Below are positions 17,150 through 22,843 of a DNA stretch of 26,836 nt, piece by piece (positions within the stretch are counted from its first letter, which is position 1; each line of letters begins with the position of its first letter). A program made the translations under genes and the position numbers. Source of the DNA: an uncultured Clostridia bacterium (GTDB lineage: Bacteria > Bacillota > Clostridia > TANB77 > CAG-508); the NCBI GenBank assembly GCA_947631315.1, contig CANRLA010000008.1, positions 1 to 26,836 of the forward strand, written 5' to 3'. The notes below the pieces were generated by a model. It was not told where the DNA came from. It ran no database searches and worked only from the letters and a program-made list of their open reading frames with translations.

Positions 17150-17737
17150 TTAAGATAAATTTTTCAAACCTAATTTTATTATTTCTTCAACAGATAAACC
17201 GCTTATATCCATTTTTTCTAAAACGTTTTCTATATCTTTTCTTGTATATCCTAATACTTGTAAAGCATCTTCTGCATCCTTTGCATTTCCTTCTATCTGA
17301 GTAGGGTTTTCTTCCTTTTCTTCTTCCTCTTTTTCACTAGCTTTTATTTTATCTTTTAATTCTAATATAATTCTTTGTGCAGTTTTTACTCCTATACCTG
17401 GTAATTTTTTTAGAGTATTTACATCACTAGTGATAACTGCTAAAGCAAATTTTGATGGCAATATATTAGAAAGGATTTTTAATGCTGATTTAGAACCTAT
17501 TCCTCCAACACTAATAAGTAATTCAAACATAGAAAGTTCTTCATAATTTAAAAATCCATATAAATTTATATCGTCTTCTGAAATTCTCATATATGTAAAT
17601 ATTTTTACTTCTTCATTTAAATTTAGTTTTTGAAGCGATGTATCTGACATTGAAACTTTATATCCTACACCATTTACATCAATAACTATAAAACTATCTT
17701 TTTTTAATTCAATTATTCCTTTTAAATGATTTATCAT
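17150..17737 (-). CDS. ruvA: Holliday junction branch migration protein RuvA
   Basis: 195 aa. N-terminal OB-fold (MINHLKGIIELKKDSFIVID), two helix-hairpin-helix motifs (LISVGGIGSKSALKIL and LKKLPGIGVKTAQRII), an acidic flexible linker (KASEKEEEEKEE), and the C-terminal RuvB-binding three-helix domain (AEDALQVLGYTRKDIENVL). RuvA binds Holliday junctions and recruits the RuvB motor. The start at 17737 matches the family N-terminus. ruvB is not adjacent; rarA follows instead. The leader holds an unusual hairpin and mini-ORF. Confidence 0.96.
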   Translation of the reverse strand: MINHLKGIIELKKDSFIVIDVNGVGYKVSMSDTSLQKLNLNEEVKIFTYMRISEDDINLYGFLNYEELSMFELLISVGGIGSKSALKILSNILPSKFALAVITSDVNTLKKLPGIGVKTAQRIILELKDKIKASEKEEEEKEENPTQIEGNAKDAEDALQVLGYTRKDIENVLEKMDISGLSVEEIIKLGLKNLS

Positions 17738-17738
17738 G

Positions 17739-17773
17739 TTACTCTAGTATGATAACAATCATACTCCCCTTTC
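17739..17773 (-). promoter_or_regulatory. ruvA leader: hairpin plus seven-codon mini-ORF
   Basis: The Shine-Dalgarno-like AAAGGGGAG lies about 30 nt before the ruvA ATG rather than next to it. Between them is a perfect 8-bp hairpin AGTATGAT/ATCATACT (17746-17753 and 17758-17765, AACA loop on the plus strand). An ATG in this hairpin (17762) opens a mini-ORF MIVIILE whose TAA ends one nucleotide before the ruvA ATG, an arrangement that fits translational coupling. Confidence 0.45.
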
Positions 17774-17867
17774 GTATATTTTATATATCAACCTATTTTA
17801 TTATAGTTAGTATTTTAGCACTTAAACATTTGTTTGTAAATATATTTTTTTAAATTTTGTATATTTT

Positions 17868-17895
17868 TTGTAGAATTGGAAATATTAACTATAAA
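17868..17895 (+). promoter_or_regulatory. Candidate promoter of the dodecin gene
   Basis: TTGTAG (17868-17873) and TATAAA (17890-17895) with a 16-bp spacer, followed by AGGAGG at 17903-17908 and the ATG at 17917. Confidence 0.45.
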
Positions 17896-17916
17896 TTTAT
17901 TTAGGAGGTTTGACAT

Positions 17917-18126
17917 ATGGGAATAGAAAAACACATACAAGTTACAGGGAAATCAACTGTTTCTTGGAAGGATGCAATAGTTCAAACGGTTGAAGAAGTT
18001 GCCAAAACAATTAATTTTGTAACTTCTGTTAAAATTCTTGAACAACGTGCAAAAATAACTGTAAATAAAATTACAGAATACTATGTTGATTTAGATATTA
18101 CTTTTATGGTTGAGCAAAAACAATAA
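17917..18126 (+). CDS. Dodecin family flavin-binding protein
   Basis: 69 aa, the size of dodecins: small proteins that form hollow dodecamers storing flavin or CoA-type cofactors. The pattern of a short strand, the helix SWKDAIVQTVEEVAKTI, then the strands VTSVKILEQRAKI and YYVDLDITFMVEQ fits the family, including the helix start STVSWKDAI. The start is set by AGGAGG 8 nt upstream. It precedes spoVAC by about 100 bp on the same strand; co-expression is possible but the gap has its own AT-rich leader. Confidence 0.85.
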   Translation: MGIEKHIQVTGKSTVSWKDAIVQTVEEVAKTINFVTSVKILEQRAKITVNKITEYYVDLDITFMVEQKQ

Positions 18127-18228
18127 TCATTTTTAATAATTATATTGCTCAAAAACATTATTTTAATTAAAAAAATTATTTGTTTAAAAATTTTTAACTT
18201 AAATTTTATAGAAAGGATGGTAATACTT

Positions 18229-18672
18229 ATGAATCCAACAGATTCACCTAAGGAATACAATGAGTATGTAACAAAGAAGGCACCCAACTCTCCTATTTTA
18301 AAAGATTGCTTTAATGCGTTTTGGGTTGGCGGTTTAATTTGCTGTATCGGTCAATTGATATTTTTCTTTTGTAAATATAAAGGATTAGATCAAACTAGTT
18401 CTTCGACTATAGTCTCTATAAGCTTAATTGCTTTGGCTGTATTTTTAAGTGCTATTAATGTATTTAATAGAATTGGTAAATTCGCAGGTGCTGGTTCTCT
18501 TATACCTATCACTGGTTTTGCAAACTCAATAGTTTCTCCAGCAATGGAGTATAAATCAGAAGGTTATGTAATGGGAGTTGGTGCAAAAATGTTTACTGTA
18601 GCAGGTCCAGTTTTAGTATATGGTATTTCTGCATCAGTTATAGTAGGATTAATTGCTTGCTTCTTTGTGTAA
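18229..18672 (+). CDS. spoVAC: Stage V sporulation protein AC
   Basis: 147 aa with about four membrane segments. SpoVAC is a mechanosensitive channel-like subunit of the inner spore membrane complex that moves dipicolinic acid with Ca2+ into and out of the spore. Typical features are the N-terminal YNEYVTKKAPNSP and the GAGSLIPITGFANSIVSPAMEYKSEG block. The ATG at 18229 was chosen over in-frame upstream codons because AAAGGA is suitably spaced and the family begins here; a longer version from 18145 would add a non-conserved tail. Confidence 0.95.
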   Translation: MNPTDSPKEYNEYVTKKAPNSPILKDCFNAFWVGGLICCIGQLIFFFCKYKGLDQTSSSTIVSISLIALAVFLSAINVFNRIGKFAGAGSLIPITGFANSIVSPAMEYKSEGYVMGVGAKMFTVAGPVLVYGISASVIVGLIACFFV

Positions 18673-18777
18673 TTTAAATTATGGCTTTGCATGTATTTAT
18701 TGCTACAAGATTATTTTATTTAGAATTTTGCAATTAATTTCATACAATATTTAATTTTTGAAAGGATGAAATTTTTA

Positions 18778-19782
18778 ATGAAAAAATTAGGAAAACAAAC
18801 TTTACAATTAGACAATAGTCCTAGCATTTTAAATACTGCTAGTATAGTTGGTCCTAAAGAAATGAATGGTCCTCTTGCAAAATATTTTGACAAATGCGTT
18901 GAGGACGAATTTTGGGGAGAAGCTTCTTGGGAAAAAGCCGAAAGTAAATTTATTAAAGAAACTGTAAGTACTGCATTAGGAAAAGCGGATGTTTCTAGTC
19001 AAGATATAGATTATGTATTTGCAGGAGATTTATTAAATCAATGTATATCATCTAGCTTTGGTATTAGAGATAGTAATATTCCTTTCTTTGGGCTATTTGG
19101 CGCTTGTTCAACATTTGTTGAAGGCTTATGTTTAGGTTCAGTATTTATGGATTCAGGTGCTTGTAAAAATATTTTATGCGCAACATCAAGTCATTTTTGT
19201 AGTGCTGAAAAACAATTTAGGTTTCCACTTGAACTTGGAAATCAAAGAACTCCAACTAGCCAGTGGACTGTTACAGGTTCAGGTGCTGCTGTACTTGGTA
19301 AAAAAGATTCAGGACCTTATATTACTCACATTACTCCTGGAATGATAGTTGATTTAGGAATAAAAGATGCTAATAACATGGGCGCTGCGATGGCGCCGGC
19401 GGCATTATCAACACTTTGTGCACATTTTGAAGATACAGGCAGAAATCCAGATTACTATGATGCTATAATTACTGGAGATTTAGGTTATCTTGGAAAAGAT
19501 ATTTTAATAGATTTAGCAAAAACTAAAGGATATGACATAGCATCAAATTATAATGATTGTGGAGTTCTTATTTTCGATAAGAAGAAACAAGATACTCACT
19601 CAGGTGGTAGTGGTTGTGCTTGCGTTGCTACAGTATTTTCCGGCTATCTTTATAAAATGATGTTAGAAGGAAACATTAAAAAGTTATTATTAATTGCTAC
19701 TGGAGCTTTGACAAATTCAACTACAAGTCAACAAGGAGAATCTATACCTGGCATTGCTCATGCAGTATCAATTGAAATGTAA
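18778..19782 (+). CDS. spoVAD: Stage V sporulation protein AD
   Basis: 334 aa with a thiolase/ketosynthase-like fold. SpoVAD is the dipicolinic-acid-binding subunit of the SpoVA complex at the spore inner membrane. Family blocks seen are FAGDLLNQCISSSFGIR, FGLFGACSTFVEGLCLGS, CATSSHFCSAEKQFRFPLEL and GSGCACVATVFSGYLYKMML. The ATG at 18778 is preferred to 18766 because the AAAGGA ribosome binding site overlaps the latter. Middle gene of spoVAC-AD-AE. Confidence 0.97.
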   Translation: MKKLGKQTLQLDNSPSILNTASIVGPKEMNGPLAKYFDKCVEDEFWGEASWEKAESKFIKETVSTALGKADVSSQDIDYVFAGDLLNQCISSSFGIRDSNIPFFGLFGACSTFVEGLCLGSVFMDSGACKNILCATSSHFCSAEKQFRFPLELGNQRTPTSQWTVTGSGAAVLGKKDSGPYITHITPGMIVDLGIKDANNMGAAMAPAALSTLCAHFEDTGRNPDYYDAIITGDLGYLGKDILIDLAKTKGYDIASNYNDCGVLIFDKKKQDTHSGGSGCACVATVFSGYLYKMMLEGNIKKLLLIATGALTNSTTSQQGESIPGIAHAVSIEM

Positions 19783-19868
19783 ATTAATTTTATAAAATAG
19801 ATTTTATTTCTAATAAATTTTTTATAATTCAATTAGAAACATTTTTATAAAATAGGAAGGATTTTAAA

Positions 19869-20255
19869 ATGGAATATTTTCAAAGCATTGATTGGATGAC
19901 AATGCTAAATTGCTTTATAGTTGGTGGTATTTTGTGTGTTATTGGACAAATTTTAATTGATAAAACAAAACTTACCCCTGCTAGAATATTGGTCATATAT
20001 GTTACAGTAGGTGCAATTCTTGGCGGCATTGGAATCTATCAAAAATTAATAGATTTTGCGGGTTGCGGAGCCACCGTTCCACTTACTGGTTTTGGAGCTA
20101 ATCTTGCAAAAGGTGCTCTTGAGGCCGTAAAAGAACAAGGACTTCTTGGAGCATTTATTGGTGGTGTAAAAGCTTCTGCCGGCGGTATCGCTGCTGCTGT
20201 ATTTTTTGGATATATAGCTTCGCTTGTGGCTAAACCTAAAATTAAGAAACAGTAA
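19869..20255 (+). CDS. spoVAE: Stage V sporulation protein AE (SpoVAEb type)
   Basis: 128 aa, hydrophobic with about four membrane segments and the conserved CGATVPLTGFGANLAKGALE block, which is homologous to the corresponding SpoVAC block. It is a membrane subunit of the SpoVA dipicolinate channel. It completes the three-gene core that is the usual minimum in clostridia; no spoVAA, spoVAB or spoVAF is visible. It has an AGGAAGGA ribosome binding site. The DGR begins on the opposite strand about 290 bp downstream. Confidence 0.96.
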   Translation: MEYFQSIDWMTMLNCFIVGGILCVIGQILIDKTKLTPARILVIYVTVGAILGGIGIYQKLIDFAGCGATVPLTGFGANLAKGALEAVKEQGLLGAFIGGVKASAGGIAAAVFFGYIASLVAKPKIKKQ

Positions 20256-20340
20256 AATCGAATATTAAATTTTAATTAAACATTTTAATATAAACATTAT
20301 TCATAATTCATAAATTACAACCAAATAATCAGACAATTAA

Positions 20341-20372
20341 AATACAGTACTTTAATTTTGAAGTACTGTATT
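20341..20372. terminator. 12-bp perfect hairpin between spoVAE and the DGR
   Basis: AATACAGTACTT (20341-20352) / AAGTACTGTATT (20361-20372) with an 8-nt loop. On the minus strand it is followed by TTTAATT, so it could end the DGR transcript about 175 nt after the TR; on the plus strand it can end spoVAC-AD-AE. Confidence 0.65.
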
Positions 20373-20545
20373 AAAAATAGTTTTTAGAATTTAGCCCCTT
20401 TCAAAATAATTTTTACTAACAACTAAATCCATCTATTTTAGTTTATAACTTGCAACTTTTTAAAATATTGCAAATTAAAGGACAACGATCTGTTTCTATA
20501 AAATCATTCTTACATAACCATAGTATATGCAACCTAGATAAGTTT
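20373..20545. other. Non-coding stretch 3' of the template repeat
   Basis: No gene is seen. On the minus strand this is the segment between the TR and the hairpin at 20341-20372, and it probably forms the 3' part of the TR RNA. It holds a weak symmetric pair of TTGCAA boxes (20450-20455 and 20468-20473). The DGR literature shows that RNA flanking the TR can be needed for cDNA synthesis; whether this part is needed is unknown. Confidence 0.4.
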
Positions 20546-20709
20546 ATAGAATCTATGGGGCGAAGCGCATTCGTGTGACTATTCGTATTACCGATTAGAG
20601 TTACACAAGTTGTTCCCGTTCACATTGCTGTTGCTACTATTAGCGTTCACATTCTGCAAACCAAAATCACAATTGCTCTCATAGAGATGGACATAGCGGC
20701 CTGCGAGCC
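20546..20709 (-). repeat. DGR template repeat (TR)
   Basis: A 164-bp repeat of 22680-22843 at a constant offset of 2134 bp. In a hand alignment there are 21 substitutions and no gaps. 20 are at T on this strand, i.e. A in the DGR sense strand: 20552, 20576, 20582, 20588, 20602, 20611, 20620, 20625, 20626, 20629, 20631, 20632, 20640, 20641, 20647, 20652, 20653, 20674, 20682 and 20688. The single exception is 20659. Read in the target frame the TR is rich in AAT/AAC codons, as usual for DGR templates. It begins 14 nt after the RT stop codon. A 23-bp GC-rich block (20553-20575) is invariant. Confidence 0.96.
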
Positions 20710-20723
20710 TCAACAATCGTGCC

Positions 20724-21622
20724 CTATATATTTTCTTTTATTTTTTTATATGTTAACACACTTGTAGCAAATGACATTAAATTGATTTGTCCTTGAGAAT
20801 ATAAATATCTTCTATGTTTTAGCTTTTTATTTATCCTTCTATATCTCATATATTTTCCATTCTTGTTTCTACCTAAAAAAGTAAAATTATTATTACTTGT
20901 TAATATCATACTCTTTTTATTTAGAGTTAACTTTTCTTTTTCTAGAAATTTTTTTATTTTTTCAAAACATTCTCTTAAATACTGCTTTGATTGATGAAAT
21001 AATAAGAAATCATCTTGATATCTAACATAATACTTTATTTTTAAGTCTTCTTTTATATAATGGTCCATATCATTTAGATAAAATATTGCTAAAATTTGCG
21101 ATGTCATATTACCTATACCTAGTCCATCAGTTTGACTATCTCCATCTATTATATCAAATACTATTTTTAAAGCTTCTTTATCTTTAATTTTTCTTTTTAC
21201 TTTCTTTTTCAATATTTCTATATCAATACTTGCAAAAAATTTACTAATATCACATTTTAATATATAATATTTCCATACCTTATTTTACATATTCTATGAA
21301 AATCCTTTGCTGCTTCTAAACCTGCCTTTGTTCCTAAACCTTTTCTACTTGCAACATTTTTATCTATTAAGCAAGGTAAAATTACAGGGTATAATATGTA
21401 TCTGCTTACTAAATGATTTACTATTTTATCTATCATTCCTTGACTTACAATTTCCCTTTTTTTAGGCTCATACAATGTAAAATGTATATACGGACCAACT
21501 TTATATTCCCTATTCTTAAGTAGATTATATATTTTTGCAACATTTTCACATTTGTATTCTTTAAATTTTTCTACCTTAATTTTGTTTTTTGTATTTCTAC
21601 AAACTTCATTGCAGACTTCCAT
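20724..21622 (-). pseudogene. DGR reverse transcriptase, split by a frameshift
   Basis: Two frames together give a nearly complete group-II-intron-like RT of the DGR type. The upstream part (21622-21274) has VGPYIHFTLYEPKKREIVSQ and NVASRKGLGTKAGLEAA. The downstream part (from about 21275 to 20724) has KYYILKCDISKFFASIDI, GLGIGNMTSQILAIFYLNDM and the catalytic YVRYQDDF (YQDD at 21020-21009). The frames meet at GGAAATAT (about 21274-21269); one extra A would join them as YGKYYILKCD. The first frame otherwise stops at about 21257. The RT would copy TR RNA into adenine-mutated cDNA. The conserved-looking N-terminus (SNLYEDIYKIENI) extends upstream of the first ATG. Decay or a homopolymer sequencing error are both possible. 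Confidence 0.9.
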
Positions 21623-21656
21623 TATATTTTCGATTTTATAAATATCTTCATATAAA

Positions 21657-22061
21657 TTAGATTTTCTTTTTATTATTCATCATCTCTTTTTTCTTTTCTT
21701 CACGTTCTTTTTCTTGCAAAGTTACATTTTTCCAACCAACTATATATCTTACTATCATTTCTAATCTCTCACCAAATTTTACATATCTCTTACCATTAAT
21801 TATCTCTTTTTCATAACACAAATTAAACATAAAATCTAAAAATTTGATATATGCTATACAATTTTCTTGTAATTCAATTCTGTATCTCAAGTCACTTGTA
21901 TTATTTGCTTTATACATATTTAAAAGTAAATCATAAGCTACTTCCTTTATTTTATGTTTTAGTTCTATTTCTTTTTTGGGAAAATTAATTAATTTTTCAT
22001 CTATATTTACAATTAATTCTTTTATTAAATTTACTACTTTAAACTTTTCTTGTCTTATCAT
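21657..22061 (-). CDS. avd: Avd, DGR accessory variability determinant
   Basis: 134 aa, almost wholly helical, the size and plan of the Avd/four-helix-bundle family (helices at about 1-25, 30-55, 60-88 and 93-120, with YDLLLNMYKANNT and GKRYVKFGERLEMIVRYIVGW). In known DGRs Avd forms a positively charged pentamer that binds the RT and the TR RNA and is required for retrohoming. Its Lys/Glu-rich C-terminus runs directly into the RT gene. It sits between the MutS-like gene and the RT, the usual order for this component. Confidence 0.85.
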   Translation of the reverse strand: MIRQEKFKVVNLIKELIVNIDEKLINFPKKEIELKHKIKEVAYDLLLNMYKANNTSDLRYRIELQENCIAYIKFLDFMFNLCYEKEIINGKRYVKFGERLEMIVRYIVGWKNVTLQEKEREEKKKEMMNNKKKI

Positions 22062-22075
22062 TTACACTTTACCAA

Positions 22076-22516
22076 TTATTTTTCATAAATTATTTCTTCT
22101 AATTTTATTATTTTATCTTTCATATCTTCTGACGATATATTTTCAATTAGATATTGATACATTGCATCAATTCTATTTTTCTTGCTAATATATTTATGAG
22201 CCTTTGAATACATTAGATTGTATTCATTTTTGCTTTTAAAATCTTCTTTTTCTATTTCACTATAATTATCTGATTTATCTAAAACTATATAATTTATTTT
22301 CATATCTTCTAATTTTGATAATACTCTTGCAAGTCCTGTCTTCGGGAAGCCACACATACTGTAATTTTGCGCTACTGGTTTTAATTGATATCCCAACAAA
22401 TACGATAAAATATATGAATCCTTTCCAAATGATTGAAAAAAAGTTCCTACTTTTATCAAAATTATACTATCTAGATGAATTTCCTTGAACATCTTTATTG
22501 TATTTTCTAATTTCAT
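22076..22516 (-). CDS. MutS domain-I-like DGR accessory protein
   Basis: 146 aa. The N-terminal 90 residues resemble the mismatch-recognition domain I of MutS: a strand-turn IILIKVGTFFQSFGKDSYIL corresponding to the VGDFYELF region of MutS, then CGFPKTGLARVLSKLEDM corresponding to the GIPYHAVENYLAKL region. The Phe-x-Glu mismatch-reading motif of MutS is not kept (TFFQSF), and no ATPase domain is present. Stand-alone MutS-like proteins are reported as accessory genes of some DGRs; the role is unknown. An AGGAGA ribosome binding site precedes the start; it overlaps neither neighbour and is 14 nt from avd. Confidence 0.75.
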   Translation of the reverse strand: MKLENTIKMFKEIHLDSIILIKVGTFFQSFGKDSYILSYLLGYQLKPVAQNYSMCGFPKTGLARVLSKLEDMKINYIVLDKSDNYSEIEKEDFKSKNEYNLMYSKAHKYISKKNRIDAMYQYLIENISSEDMKDKIIKLEEIIYEK

Positions 22517-22564
22517 ATAATTCTCCTAATCCTTTTTCATTTATAAATTATATATAGTCACGTA

Positions 22565-22583
22565 AGCCGACGCGAAGCCGGCT
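22565..22583 (-). other. GC-rich hairpin downstream of the VR gene (candidate DGR target-site hairpin)
   Basis: AGCCG (22565-22569) pairs with CGGCT (22579-22583), extended by one more C-G pair inside, leaving a GCGAA loop on the plus strand. It lies 8 nt after the displaced stop codon of the VR gene and has no T tract, so it is a poor terminator. Hairpins or cruciforms just 3' of the VR, with GRNA-like loops, are known to boost retrohoming in characterised DGRs. Confidence 0.5.
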
Positions 22584-22591
22584 CACTGGTT

Positions 22592-22716
22592 TTAAGCATC
22601 TCCAAATTTTAAAGTCACCGTCATTTTTCCATTTCCATCTACTCCTGGAACCATTGTGTATCCATTGGATGTTAGATCAATAGAAACTATGGGGCGAAGC
22701 GCATTCGTGCGACTAA
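22592..22716 (-). other. Displaced C-terminal tail of the VR protein (out of frame)
   Basis: In the frame one nucleotide off that of the target gene the DNA reads SRTNALRPIVSIDLTSNGYT, then about 20 more residues to a stop (VPGVDGNGKMTVTLKFGDA). This matches the in-frame C-terminus of the second target protein (FALRPVVSIDLKAGGYKM onward). It is therefore the original tail of the 22713-23810 gene, now cut off by an indel within the VR. Confidence 0.85.
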
Positions 22717-22843
22717 TCGTAGTACCGATTAGAGTCACACAAGTCGTTCCCGTGCACAAAGCCGCCGCTACTAGAAGCGTACACACGCTGCACACCAAAA
22801 TCACAATAGCTCTCACAGAGACGGACATAGCGGCCTGCGAGCC
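22680..22843 (-). repeat. DGR variable repeat (VR1)
   Basis: The copy of the TR inside the 3' end of the target gene. Codon by codon, AAT/AAC of the TR have become TAT, CGT, TAC, TCT, GGC, TTT, CAC and GAC, while the codons between are unchanged; for example VHLYESNCDF becomes VRLCESYCDF. The 3' end (22687-22709) is identical to the TR and is the likely initiation-of-mutagenic-homing block, GC-rich with GGGGCGAAGCGC at its core. Confidence 0.95.

Noticed and set aside
18145..18228. N-terminal extension of spoVAC
   Set aside because: It starts near the dodecin stop, is Ile/Lys/Phe-rich, and precedes the ribosome binding site at about 18212-18217. The ATG at 18229 fits the family.
20450..20473. 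TTGCAA pair as an operator or hairpin
   Set aside because: Each box is itself a 6-bp palindrome, and such a pair is expected by chance in this AT-rich DNA.
21257..21622. 121-aa ORF as a separate gene
   Set aside because: It is the N-terminal part of the frameshifted RT, not an independent protein.
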